Origin: Agromyces flavus
GTDB lineage: Bacteria; Actinomycetota; Actinomycetes; Actinomycetales; Microbacteriaceae
NCBI RefSeq assembly: GCF_900104685.1
Contig: NZ_LT629755.1
Coordinates: 2,480,001-2,544,000, forward strand
Length of the DNA stretch: 64,000 nt
Direction: 5' to 3'
A program made the position numbers and the translations under genes. This document shows positions 33,024 to 41,319 of this stretch, piece after piece. Every line of letters begins with the position of its first letter. The first letter of the stretch is position 1. Below the pieces are notes generated by a model. That model saw only the letters and a program-made list of their open reading frames with translations, did no database searches and was not told the origin of the DNA.

Positions 33024-33998
33024 ATGGCGGATGCGATGCGGGCACTGGTGATCGACGAGGCGGGCGAGGGGGCCGAACTGCGCGTCGGCGAGGTGCCGCG
33101 GCCGCTCCGCGTGTCCGACGAGGTGCTCGTGCGCGTGATCGCCGCGGGAGTGAACCCGATCGACCGCAAGACCAAGCTCGGCAAGGGGGTGGCGGCCGCC
33201 ATCCCGTCGTTCCCCGCGGTGCTCGGGAACGACTTCGCCGGCGTCGTGGAGACGGTGCCGTATGCGGCGCATCCGCTGCAGCCCGGCGACCGGGTCTACG
33301 GCATGACGCGCGTGCCGCGCGGGTCGGGCAGTTACGCCGAATACGTGAGCGTGTCGTCGATGAGCGTCGCCCCCATGCCCGTCGCGACGGGCTTCGTCGA
33401 GGCGGCGGCGGTGCCGTGCGCGGCCCTCACGGCGTGGGGCGCGGTGGTCGACGTCGCGCGCGCGCACGACGGCCAGCGCATGCTGATCCACGCCGGGGCG
33501 GGCGGGGTGGGTCACTTCGCGGTGCAGCTCGCGAGCTACTTCGGCGCGCACGTCACGGCCACGGGCTCCTCCGAGAACGCGGAGTTCCTCGCCTCGCTCG
33601 GCGCGCGGCGCGTGATCGACTACACGTCCGAGCGGTTCGAGGAGGTCGCGGGGGAACAGGACGTCGTGATCGACCTGATCGGCAACGTCGTCGACGAGAC
33701 GGGCACGCGGTCGCTGCGGGTGCTGCGCCGCGGCGGGCTCGTCGTCAACGTGCCGACCCGGTCGTGGCCGACCATGGCCGAGGAGGCCGAAGCCGCGGGC
33801 GTGCGCGCCACGGGCTACTCGGTCTCGCCCGACGCACGGACGCTCGCGGTGATCTCGCGGCTCATCGACGACGGATCGGTGCGGGTGCACGTCGACGGCG
33901 AGTACCCGCTCGACCTGGGCGAGGCCGCGCACCGGCGGCTCGGCGAGGGGCACGTGCGCGGCAAGCTCGTGCTCCGGGTCGCGCCCGACCCCGCCTGA
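33024..33998 (+). CDS. NADP-dependent quinone-oxidoreductase-like protein (zinc-free MDR family)
   Basis: This 324-residue medium-chain reductase has an N-terminal GroES-like domain (VIAAGVNPIDRKTKLG, LGNDFAGVVE) and a Rossmann domain with IHAGAGGVGHFAVQLASYFGAHVTATGS. The zinc-binding Cys and His residues of alcohol dehydrogenases are absent, as in quinone oxidoreductases and enone reductases. It likely reduces quinones or unsaturated carbonyls with NADPH. It stands alone, with its own promoter. Confidence 0.87.
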   Translation: MADAMRALVIDEAGEGAELRVGEVPRPLRVSDEVLVRVIAAGVNPIDRKTKLGKGVAAAIPSFPAVLGNDFAGVVETVPYAAHPLQPGDRVYGMTRVPRGSGSYAEYVSVSSMSVAPMPVATGFVEAAAVPCAALTAWGAVVDVARAHDGQRMLIHAGAGGVGHFAVQLASYFGAHVTATGSSENAEFLASLGARRVIDYTSERFEEVAGEQDVVIDLIGNVVDETGTRSLRVLRRGGLVVNVPTRSWPTMAEEAEAAGVRATGYSVSPDARTLAVISRLIDDGSVRVHVDGEYPLDLGEAAHRRLGEGHVRGKLVLRVAPDPA

Positions 33999-34085
33999 CG
34001 CGGACGCGCGGGAGGGCTTCGCACGCGCGGGGAGGACGGCTGCCGGCATCGCGACTTCCGCACCCGCTCCTCCCGGCGGGTCGGG

Positions 34086-35051
34086 TCACCCCGACGGCGT
34101 GCGGCCGCCGAGCAGCGCCGAGCCGAGCTCGCTGCGCAGGTAGAGCACGCTCCGGCCGTACCGGGTGCTGACGAGCAGCCCGGCGTCGCGCAACGCACGC
34201 AGGTGCTGGTTCACCGCGCTGGGCGTGACGTCGAACCGCACGCCGAGCTCGGTCGAGGAGGCCGGGTCGCCGAGCGCCGCGAGCAGCGAGGCGCGCGTCT
34301 CGCCGAGGATGCCCGCGACCGCCGCCGGATTCGCGATCCGCTCGGTCTCCCAGAGGGCGCCCTGTCCGCGAGCCGGGTACATGAGCATGGGCGGGCCCAG
34401 GCCGACGGGCGCCGACGCGCGCCGCGTGAACATGGTCGGCACGAGCGTGAGTCCGGTGCCGTCGATGCGATGCGTGCGATCGGTCGGGTCCTTGAGCCGC
34501 ACCGACAGGATGTCGCCGTCGAAGTCGATCGTCGCCGAGAGCCCGTTGAGCATCGCGCCGAGCCCGTGCTGGGCGATCTGCCGTCCGCGGTGCACGACGT
34601 CGGCCTCGAGCACGGCGCGCATCCGGGGCCAGTACGGTTCGAAGCTCGCGTCCCAGAGCTCCTCGAGTGCGGCGACCACGCGACGCACGGCCGCGCGAGG
34701 CGGTCCGGCGAGCACGTCGGGCACCCGCCCGTGCACGGCCGTCAGGTCGCGGTGGAACACGTCGGCGGAGAGCTCGCGGAGCTCGGCGAGCTCCTCGTCG
34801 AGCCGGGTGAGCGGGGAGTGCGGTCGCGGGTTCAGGAAGTCGGGCGTCCACATCCGATCGTCGATGAGCGCATCGAGCACCTCATGGTCGAGGTCGGCAC
34901 GCGCCTCCTCCGTGCGGCGCACCCATGGCAGCTGCAGCGGGAAGTACGCGGGCCCGCGGATGGCGCGGAGCGAGAGGCCGAGCTCGCACAGCGGCGAGAT
35001 GCCGAAGCGCACCGACGCGACATCCTGTTCCTCGAGCACGTACCGCAACAT
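34086..35051 (-). CDS. ArsR-type winged-helix regulator with long N-terminal domain
   Basis: This 321-residue protein has its DNA-binding winged helix at the C-terminus (about 245-310): ETRASLLAALGDPASSTELGVRFDVTPSAVNQHLRALRDAGLLVSTRYGRSVLYLRS. The first 230 residues form a separate domain of unknown fold that could sense a ligand. ATG 35051 is chosen because the palindrome ATGTAGC-N5-GCTACAT overlaps it and a TAGCGT -10 lies 8 bases upstream, giving an almost leaderless, autoregulated gene. It is divergent from an MFS exporter, its likely target. Confidence 0.85.
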   Translation of the reverse strand: MLRYVLEEQDVASVRFGISPLCELGLSLRAIRGPAYFPLQLPWVRRTEEARADLDHEVLDALIDDRMWTPDFLNPRPHSPLTRLDEELAELRELSADVFHRDLTAVHGRVPDVLAGPPRAAVRRVVAALEELWDASFEPYWPRMRAVLEADVVHRGRQIAQHGLGAMLNGLSATIDFDGDILSVRLKDPTDRTHRIDGTGLTLVPTMFTRRASAPVGLGPPMLMYPARGQGALWETERIANPAAVAGILGETRASLLAALGDPASSTELGVRFDVTPSAVNQHLRALRDAGLLVSTRYGRSVLYLRSELGSALLGGRTPSG

Positions 35052-35068
35052 GTAGCAGAACGCTACAT
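35050..35068. promoter_or_regulatory. Operator between the ArsR-type gene and the MFS exporter
   Basis: ATGTAGC (35050-35056) and GCTACAT (35062-35068) form a 7-base inverted repeat with 5-base spacer. It covers the -10 (TAGCGT, complement of 35060-35065) and the start codon of the regulator and lies just upstream of the exporter start, so one bound dimer could repress both. Confidence 0.7.
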
Positions 35069-35082
35069 CGATTCCGTCGCGG

Positions 35083-36462
35083 ATGCAGGGCTGGCAGAAC
35101 GGAGTCGTGACCGTCGCCCCCAGTCGTCCCCCGCTCGTCTCCCGCATCCTCGCGCCGCTCGCCGACCCGGTGCTCCGCGTCCTCGTCGTCGCGACCCTCA
35201 TCAGCCGCATCGGCCGCGGCATCTTCCTGACCGTCACCGTGCTCTACTTCACCTTCGTGGTGGGCCTGCCCGCCAACGAGGTCGCGATCGTGCTGTCGCT
35301 CGCGAGCGCGGCGGGCGTGCTGTCGTCGCTCGCGGGCGGATGGCTCGCCGATCGCGTCAGCGCACGCGCGCTGCTGATCGGGCTCTCGGTCGCCGACGGC
35401 GTCGGTCTCATCGCATACGTCTTCGCCGGCGACTTCGTCACCGCGCTGGTCATCGCCGTCAGCGTCGGAGCGGTCGAGCAGGCGGCGAACGCGACGCGCA
35501 CCGCGATCATCGCGCGTGCGTTCACCGGCGAGCGGCGCGTCGAGGCCCGCGCGGTACTGCGGACCGTCACGAACCTCTCGATCGCGGTGGGCTCCGGCAT
35601 CGGCGCGATCGCGCTCGTCGTCGGCACGCCCGAGGCGTACCGCGCCATCATCGTCGGGGCGGGCGTGGCCTACCTGCTCGGCGTCACCCAGCTCGTGCGG
35701 CTGCCGCGCACTGGCGACGCACCGGCGCGGCTGCTCGCGACGCCGGTGACCACCGCGACCGGATCGACGGATGTCGCGGCATCCGCCCGCGCCGAGCGTG
35801 CCGCGTTGCGCGCCCACTCGCCCTGGCGCGACCCGCGGTACCTGCTCCTGACGCTGTGCAGCGCGGTCTTCGGCATGCAGTTCGGCGTCTCGGACGTCGG
35901 CGTCCCGCTGTGGATCGCGCACCACACCGCGGCGCCCGAGGTCCTGGTCGCGTTCGTGCTCGTGCTCAACACCGCGATCGTCGTGCTCTTCCAGGTGCCG
36001 CTCTCCCGCGGCACCCACGACCTCCGCGTGGCTGGACGCGTCTCGGCGATCGCCGCCTGGCTCATGGCCGGTGCGTGCGTGGTCTACGCGCTCGCGGCGG
36101 GGCTGCCCGCGTGGGCCGCCATCGCCGTGGTGCTCGTCGCGGCGCTCTCGCACGCGTTCGCCGAGGTGCTCTCGCAGGCCGGCGGCTGGGGCCTCAGCTT
36201 CGAGCTCGCCGACCCCGTGCGCGCGGGCACGTACCAGGGGGTCTTCTCGATGGGGTACTCGCTCGGCGCGATGTGCGCGCCGCTCGTCGTCGCATCGACC
36301 GCACTCGAGCACGGGCTCGCGGGGTGGACGGTGCTCGGCGCGATCTTCCTCGCGTCGGGGCTCGGCACCTGGGCGATCGCGCGCCGTGCGGCCCGCGCGG
36401 CCGATGAGCGCGTTTCAGGAGAAGGGAAGCTGCTCAGGACCGGATCCGCAGTTTCGTCCTGA
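35083..36462 (+). CDS. MFS transporter, 12 helices
   Basis: This 459-residue membrane protein has two six-helix halves joined by a loop at about residues 215-245. Motif A-like GGWLADRVSARALL follows helix 2. It is divergent from an ArsR-type regulator and probably exports a drug or other toxin. Start is uncertain between ATG 35083 and GTG 35107; neither has a strong ribosome site. The coding sequence for its last 17 residues (SGEGKLLRTGSAVSS) lies inside a large palindromic element, so the native C-terminus may have been replaced. The loop contains the repeated 18-mer at 35768. Confidence 0.85.
   Translation: MQGWQNGVVTVAPSRPPLVSRILAPLADPVLRVLVVATLISRIGRGIFLTVTVLYFTFVVGLPANEVAIVLSLASAAGVLSSLAGGWLADRVSARALLIGLSVADGVGLIAYVFAGDFVTALVIAVSVGAVEQAANATRTAIIARAFTGERRVEARAVLRTVTNLSIAVGSGIGAIALVVGTPEAYRAIIVGAGVAYLLGVTQLVRLPRTGDAPARLLATPVTTATGSTDVAASARAERAALRAHSPWRDPRYLLLTLCSAVFGMQFGVSDVGVPLWIAHHTAAPEVLVAFVLVLNTAIVVLFQVPLSRGTHDLRVAGRVSAIAAWLMAGACVVYALAAGLPAWAAIAVVLVAALSHAFAEVLSQAGGWGLSFELADPVRAGTYQGVFSMGYSLGAMCAPLVVASTALEHGLAGWTVLGAIFLASGLGTWAIARRAARAADERVSGEGKLLRTGSAVSS
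35768..35785. repeat. Coding copy of CGGATGTCGCGGCATCCG inside the MFS gene
   Basis: Read as T-D-V-A-A-S-A in the gene's frame, it brings in GAT and GCA codons where this genome nearly always uses GAC and GCC/GCG. It is identical to the intergenic copy at 14139-14156. Confidence 0.75.
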
Positions 36463-36485
36463 TCCGCCTCCGATCTCCTGAAACG
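36411..36485. repeat. Nested palindrome at the 3' end of the MFS gene
   Basis: The outer arms CGTTTCAGGAGA (36411-36422) and TCTCCTGAAACG (36474-36485) match perfectly. The inner arms TCAGGAC (36434-36440) and GTCCTGA (36456-36462) enclose CGGATCCG. The stop codon is the end of the inner arm, so the element supplies the gene's last codons. It may act as a terminator or be a small inserted repeat. Confidence 0.65.
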
Positions 36486-36567
36486 GTGAGGAGCCGGCGG
36501 GGGGCGCGGGGCCGATCCGCAGCCAACCCACAGGCCGGGCGTCGGATGGCTCGACTAGCGTGACGGC

Positions 36568-37947
36568 ATGAGCGCCGCGCCGTCCGTCGTCTGGTTCCGC
36601 GACGACCTGCGCGTCGCCGACCATCCGGCGCTGCATGCGGCGGTCGAGCGGGGCGAGCCCATCGTCGCCGTCTACGTGCTCGACGAGGAGTCGCGCGGCA
36701 TCCGCCCGCTCGGCGGCGCCGCGAAGTGGTGGCTGCACCACTCGCTCGCCTCGCTCACGGCCGACCTGCACGATCTCGGCGTCAAGCTCGTGCTGCGCCG
36801 CGGGTCGGCGGGGCGCGCGATCCGCTCGCTCGTCGACGAGGTCGGCGCGGGCGCGGCGTACTGGAACCGGCGCTACGGCGGTGCCGAGCGCGCCGTCGAC
36901 ACCGACCTGAAGACCGGGCTGCGCGACGCCGGGCTCGAGGTGCAGAGCTTCGGCGCATCGCTGCTGTTCGAGCCCTGGACGATCCGCACGGGCTCGGGCA
37001 CGCCGTTCTCGGTGTTCACGCCGTTCTGGAAGGCGTGCCTCGCGGCCGACGAGCCGCGGCATCCCCTGCCCGCCCCGTCCGAGCTCGACGGCTTCGGCGG
37101 CCCGAGCGGGCGCGACGGCCCGGCGAGCGACGAGCTCGACGACTGGGCGCTCCTCCCCACGACCCCCGACTGGGCGGGCGGCCTCCGCGACACGTGGGAG
37201 CCCGGCGAGGCGGCCGCGCATCATCGCCTGCGCGAGTTCCTGCGCCACGACCTCGCCGAGTACGCGACCGGCCGCGACCGCATGGACCAGCAGGTGACCA
37301 GCCACCTCTCGCCGAGGCTGCGCTGGGGCGAGCTGAGCCCGCACCAGGTATGGCACGCGACGCGTGAACACGCGGGCGGCACGGCCGGCGCGCGCAAGTT
37401 CCTCTCCGAGGTCGGATGGCGCGAGTTCGCGTGGCACGTGCTGTTCCACTTCCCCGACCTCGCGACGAAGAACTGGCGCGCCGAGTTCGACGCGTTCCCC
37501 TGGCCGCGGCTGCATCCCTCGGCGCTCACCGCGTGGGAGCGGGGGCGCACCGGCGTGCCGGTCGTCGACGCCGGCATGCGCGAGCTCTGGCACACGGGCG
37601 TGCTGCACAACCGGGTGCGCATGGTCACGGCGTCATTCCTCACGAAGAACCTGCTCGTGGACTGGCGGCGGGGCGAGCAGTGGTTCTGGGACACGCTCGT
37701 CGATGCCGACCACGCGTCGAACCCGTTCGGGTGGCAGTGGGTCGCAGGCTCGGGTGCCGATGCCGCTCCGTACTTCCGCGTGTTCAACCCCGAGCTGCAG
37801 CGCGAGAAGTTCGACCCCGACGGGGCGTATGTGCGGCGGTGGGTGCCCGAGATCGGCACCGACGAGTACCCCGAGCCGATCGTCGACCTGAAGGCGACGC
37901 GCGAGGCGGCGCTCGCGGCGTACGAGCACGTGAAGGCCGCTCGATAG
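36568..37947 (+). CDS. phr: Deoxyribodipyrimidine photolyase (CPD class I)
   Basis: This 459-residue flavoprotein uses blue light to split cyclobutane pyrimidine dimers in DNA. The N-terminal antenna domain starts VVWFRDDLRVADHPAL. The FAD domain has LSPRLRWGELSPHQVW, LSEVGWREFAWHVL, the signature MRELWHTGVLHNRVRMVTASFLTKNLLVDWRRGEQWF, and DADHASNPFGWQWVAGSGADAAPYFRVFNPELQ, containing the residues that bind FAD and the tryptophan chain. Length fits bacterial photolyases. TAGCGT (36556-36561) lies six bases before the ATG, suggesting a leaderless message. A cryptochrome role is less likely. Confidence 0.93.
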   Translation: MSAAPSVVWFRDDLRVADHPALHAAVERGEPIVAVYVLDEESRGIRPLGGAAKWWLHHSLASLTADLHDLGVKLVLRRGSAGRAIRSLVDEVGAGAAYWNRRYGGAERAVDTDLKTGLRDAGLEVQSFGASLLFEPWTIRTGSGTPFSVFTPFWKACLAADEPRHPLPAPSELDGFGGPSGRDGPASDELDDWALLPTTPDWAGGLRDTWEPGEAAAHHRLREFLRHDLAEYATGRDRMDQQVTSHLSPRLRWGELSPHQVWHATREHAGGTAGARKFLSEVGWREFAWHVLFHFPDLATKNWRAEFDAFPWPRLHPSALTAWERGRTGVPVVDAGMRELWHTGVLHNRVRMVTASFLTKNLLVDWRRGEQWFWDTLVDADHASNPFGWQWVAGSGADAAPYFRVFNPELQREKFDPDGAYVRRWVPEIGTDEYPEPIVDLKATREAALAAYEHVKAAR

Positions 37948-38233
37948 GTCGCGCACGTCCGCCTCGCAGAGAGGACGCGGCCCTGAGGTCGGTCGCGACG
38001 CCCTGCCGGGCCCGGTCGGCAGACTCACCGGACCGCCGGAGCCTGGGCGTCCCCTCGGCCGCTCCGACGCGGGCAGGCGCGAGGGACTCTCGACTTCTTG
38101 CCCCCGGCTACGCGACTTACGTTACGACCAATGCAGATTCTGTTGACATCACGACACAAGTTCGCGAAGGTGGGCTGACGTGCTCGATGGCGAGTCGAGG
38201 GCGACACAGCTCTCACGAAGGGAAACCACACCG
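37948..38233. other. 286-base gap between phr and the Tat-exported protein gene
   Basis: Apart from a consensus-like TTGACA at 38143-38148 with no good -10 at 17-18 bases, I see no gene, tRNA or strong hairpin here. The last 130 bases are less GC-rich (GACTTACGTTACGACC region), consistent with a promoter for the next gene. Confidence 0.4.
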
Positions 38234-39187
38234 ATGTGTTACGGATTCGACGGCGACCAGGCGATGCAGGCATCACGTGCTCAGCGCGGCATCAGCAGGC
38301 GTGGGGTGCTGATGGGGCTGCTCGGCGCGTCCGCCGCGGCGCTCTCGCTCGGCGGCGGGGCGATGCCGGCGGTCGCCGATGTCGCGACCAAGCCGTGGAA
38401 GCGAGTGCCGCCCGGCAAGATCAGCATCCAGCTCTGGACGGTTCGTGAGGCACTGGGTGCGCCGTGGGGCCCCGGCGACTACGACACGACGCTGCGCGCG
38501 ATCGCCGAGCTGGGCTACCCTCGCGTCGAGCAGGCGCTCGGCTACTTCGGTCGGTCGGCGGCCGAGCTGCGCGCGTTCTACGACTCGATCGGCATCCGTG
38601 CCAGCTCGTCGCACGACGGCGTGTCGGCCGACGACGCGGCACTCGCGATCAAGCTCGAGAACGCGGCAACCCTGGGGCAGAAGTACCTCAACGTGCCCTA
38701 CTTCGCCTCGAACTCGCTCGCCGACTGGCAGGGGCTCGCCGATCGCATGAACGTCGAGGCGCAGGCCGCGGCGTCGTACGGCATCGCGTACGGGTACCAC
38801 AACCACGCCCACGAGTTCACGACCGACCTCGGCGGCGGGCGTACGCCTTGGCAGGTGCTCACCGAGCGGCTCGACCCGTCGCTCGTCCACCTCGAGGTCG
38901 ACCTGTACTGGGCGGTCACCGGCGGCGCGAACCTCGGCGAGGCCGACCCGGTGCAGTTCGCCATCGACACGATCCACGAGGCCCCGCAGCGGGTGCGCCA
39001 GTTCCACGTGAAGGACCGGCACCTCGACGGCGACATGGCCGACCTGGGCACCGGCACGATCGCGTTCGACCGCATCTTCGCGGCACACGCGGTCGAGGAG
39101 TACATCGTCGAGAACGACACCCCCGATGTCACGCCGCTGCAGACGGCCGCGGTCGGCTACGACTACCTCCGTTCGCTGCGCTTCTGA
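38234..39187 (+). CDS. Tat-exported sugar phosphate isomerase/epimerase-like protein
   Basis: This 317-residue protein has a twin-arginine signal (ISRRGVLMGLLGASAAALSLGGG, about residues 21-45) ending near AVA-DVA, then an AP-endonuclease-2-like TIM barrel: ISIQLWTVREALG, GYHNHAHEF, VHLEVDLYWAVTGG, QFHVKDRHLDGD and EYIVENDTP. The metal-binding His, Asp and Glu are in place. Export by Tat implies a folded, cofactor-bound enzyme acting outside the membrane, probably on an extracellular sugar or keto-sugar. AAGGGAAACC precedes the ATG. Single-gene unit. Confidence 0.85.
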   Translation: MCYGFDGDQAMQASRAQRGISRRGVLMGLLGASAAALSLGGGAMPAVADVATKPWKRVPPGKISIQLWTVREALGAPWGPGDYDTTLRAIAELGYPRVEQALGYFGRSAAELRAFYDSIGIRASSSHDGVSADDAALAIKLENAATLGQKYLNVPYFASNSLADWQGLADRMNVEAQAAASYGIAYGYHNHAHEFTTDLGGGRTPWQVLTERLDPSLVHLEVDLYWAVTGGANLGEADPVQFAIDTIHEAPQRVRQFHVKDRHLDGDMADLGTGTIAFDRIFAAHAVEEYIVENDTPDVTPLQTAAVGYDYLRSLRF

Positions 39188-39197
39188 CGCGCCCACC

Positions 39198-39250
39198 CGG
39201 AGGGTGTCCGGTGTCCGTCGACCTCTGGTCGACGGCGCGGCGCCCTCCGG
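39198..39250. terminator. Bidirectional terminator between convergent genes
   Basis: The inner hairpin CCGTCGAC (39215-39222) / GTCGACGG (39228-39235) has a 5-base loop, inside outer arms CCGGAGGG / CCCTCCGG. Confidence 0.65.
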
Positions 39251-39271
39251 CTCGAGGCCGCGCGCTCGCCG

Positions 39272-39859
39272 TCAGGGCAGCGCGCGCTCGAGCACGAGGT
39301 CGTGCTCCAGCCGGTCCCCGAGCCTGAAGCGCTTCGTGCCGACGACGGCGAAGCCGTGCTTCTCGTAGAAGCGGATGGCGCGTGCGTTCTCCTCGTTCAC
39401 GCCGAGCCACACGACGGGGGCGCCCTCGCGGCGAGCCTCGGCGAGCGTCGCACGCATGAGCTCGCCGGCGACGCCGCGTCCATGCGCGGCGGGATGCGCG
39501 TACATCTTGCTGAGCTCGACGGCGGGCCGCGCCGACACCGCGGCCGCGGCGTCCGCGTCGGCCGGCTCGCCGTCCTCGGTGCGCACGAGCATCGACCAGC
39601 CCACCAGGCCCGACGTTCCGTCGAGCTCGCGTCGCCACGACGGATCGCCGGCGTCGTCGGCGACCGCGACCAGCAACGTGCGATCGCGGTCGGCGAGGTA
39701 CTCGGCGAACCGGTCGCGCGTGAGGTTCCGAGCGATGAAATCGGAGATCGCCTCGGCGGTGGTCGACGGCGGGCAGGCGAGCGGGAACGTCACGGCGGCG
39801 AGCGCGGCGAGCGCCGCGGCATCCGCCGGCCCTGCGGGTCGGATCTGCACGGTCACCAC
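39272..39859 (-). CDS. GNAT-family N-acetyltransferase
   Basis: This 195-residue acetyl-CoA-dependent transferase has the acceptor-side helix near the start, the acetyl-CoA P-loop VELSKMYAHPAAHGRGVAGELMRATL (R/Q-x-x-G-x-G/A type) at about 120-145 and the C-terminal NARAIRFYEKHGFAVVGTKRF motif. The target amine (protein, drug or polyamine) cannot be told. It is convergent with the Tat-exported protein gene. Confidence 0.85.
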   Translation of the reverse strand: MVTVQIRPAGPADAAALAALAAVTFPLACPPSTTAEAISDFIARNLTRDRFAEYLADRDRTLLVAVADDAGDPSWRRELDGTSGLVGWSMLVRTEDGEPADADAAAAVSARPAVELSKMYAHPAAHGRGVAGELMRATLAEARREGAPVVWLGVNEENARAIRFYEKHGFAVVGTKRFRLGDRLEHDLVLERALP

Positions 39860-39964
39860 GGCACCCTACCCCCGGTGCGAACCCTCGACGCGCGAGGACA
39901 CCGCGTGAGAAGGTGACGTCAGGCAGCGGGCGACGAGCGCCCGAGCTTCGGAAGGGGGATCCGG

Positions 39965-41314
39965 ATGTCAGGAGTGCTCGCGGCCTCGGTCGACGGTCGG
40001 TCGTTCACGACGAGCGAAGGCGAGGGCGCCCCGACCGGCACGCTCGTCCGACTCGAGACGCCCGAGGGCGCCTGGCTGGGTCTCGTCGAGGCGGTCGCAC
40101 CCGACGGGGCCGAGGTCGGCCGCGTCCTCGGGGTGCTCGACGCCGACGGCGGGCTCGACCAGCGCTCGGATGCGCCGTTCCGCAATGCGCACGTGCGTCC
40201 TGCCGACGCGGCATCCGTCGACGCCCTGCATCGGGCCTCGCGCGCGACCCTCGACATCGGCTCGATGCTCGCCTCGCCCGGCCCGGCGAAGCTCATCGGC
40301 ACGCGCTTCAACCGGCACACGTTCTGGTGCGGACAGTCCGGGTCGGGCAAGACGTACGCACTCGGCGTCGTGCTCGAGCAGCTGATCGCCCACACGGCAT
40401 TGCCGGTCGTCGTGTTCGACCCGAATTCCGACTTCGTGCGGCTCGGCGAGCGGCGCGAGGGCGTGACCGGGCCGGATGCCGCGGCGCTCGCCGAGCGGAA
40501 CATCCGGGTGCTGCGCCCGAACGGGCCCGACCCGCTGCTCGTCCACTTCCGCTCCCTTCCCATCGAGGCGAAGGCCGCGATCCTGCGCCTCGACCCCGTC
40601 GCCGACGCGCGGGAGTTCAACACGCTGCTGCACTCCGACGCGGTCGCGACGGCGCTCGACAAGGACACCCTGCTCGGGCAGCTCCGGGCGTCCGACGACC
40701 CCGGCCGCCAGGCGCTCGCGACGCGCATCGACAACCTCGGCATGCTCGAGTGGGAGGTGTGGGCGGGCGAGCGCACGCCCGTGAACGAGGTCATCGCCGA
40801 GCGGCCGGATGCCACGGTGCTCGACCTCGGCGGGTTCTCGACGCCCGATCAGCACCTGTCGGTCGCGATCTCGGTGCTCGACGACCTGTGGGCGCGCCGC
40901 GCCGAGCGCCGGCCCGTCCTGCTCGTGATCGACGAGGCGCACAACCTGTGCTCGCCCGACCTCGTCACCCCGCTCGCGGTCGCGGTGCGCGAGCGGATCA
41001 TCCAGATCGCGGCCGAAGGACGCAAATACGGCCTGTGGCTGCTGCTGTCGACGCAGCGGCCCTCGAAGATCCATGCGGGGATCATCTCGCAGTGCGACAA
41101 CCTCGCGGTCATGAAGATGAGCTCGCCGGGCGACCTCGCGCAGCTCGGGTCGTACTTCGGGGTCGCGCCCGCCGGGCTGCTCGCCATGTCGCCGTGGTTC
41201 CGCCAGGGCGAGGCGCTGTTCGCGGGCGGGTTCGTGCCCGCCCCGACGCTCGTGAAGATGGGGTCACGGCTCACGCCCGAAGGCGGCAGCGACGTGGGCG
41301 TGCCGATGCGCTGA
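39965..41314 (+). CDS. HerA-type (DUF87) ATPase
   Basis: This 449-residue P-loop protein has a small N-terminal barrel-like domain (about 1-100, like the HAS-barrel of HerA), Walker A in HTFWCGQSGSGKTYALG at about 125, Walker B VLLVIDEAHNLCSPDL at about 320, and LSTQRPSKIHAGIISQCDN containing the sensor and arginine-finger region. This is the FtsK/HerA motor family, which forms hexamers that move DNA or sometimes act in defence. No NurA nuclease or other partner is adjacent. A GGAAGGGGG stretch precedes the ATG. Likely a DNA-processing or ATP-dependent remodelling motor; the pathway is unknown. Confidence 0.85.
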   Translation: MSGVLAASVDGRSFTTSEGEGAPTGTLVRLETPEGAWLGLVEAVAPDGAEVGRVLGVLDADGGLDQRSDAPFRNAHVRPADAASVDALHRASRATLDIGSMLASPGPAKLIGTRFNRHTFWCGQSGSGKTYALGVVLEQLIAHTALPVVVFDPNSDFVRLGERREGVTGPDAAALAERNIRVLRPNGPDPLLVHFRSLPIEAKAAILRLDPVADAREFNTLLHSDAVATALDKDTLLGQLRASDDPGRQALATRIDNLGMLEWEVWAGERTPVNEVIAERPDATVLDLGGFSTPDQHLSVAISVLDDLWARRAERRPVLLVIDEAHNLCSPDLVTPLAVAVRERIIQIAAEGRKYGLWLLLSTQRPSKIHAGIISQCDNLAVMKMSSPGDLAQLGSYFGVAPAGLLAMSPWFRQGEALFAGGFVPAPTLVKMGSRLTPEGGSDVGVPMR

Positions 41315-41319
41315 GCGTC

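Noticed and set aside
37948..38233. tRNA or small ORF between phr and the Tat-exported protein gene
   Set aside because: No T-loop or anticodon arm is seen. Short frames there lack ribosome sites and start-stop logic.
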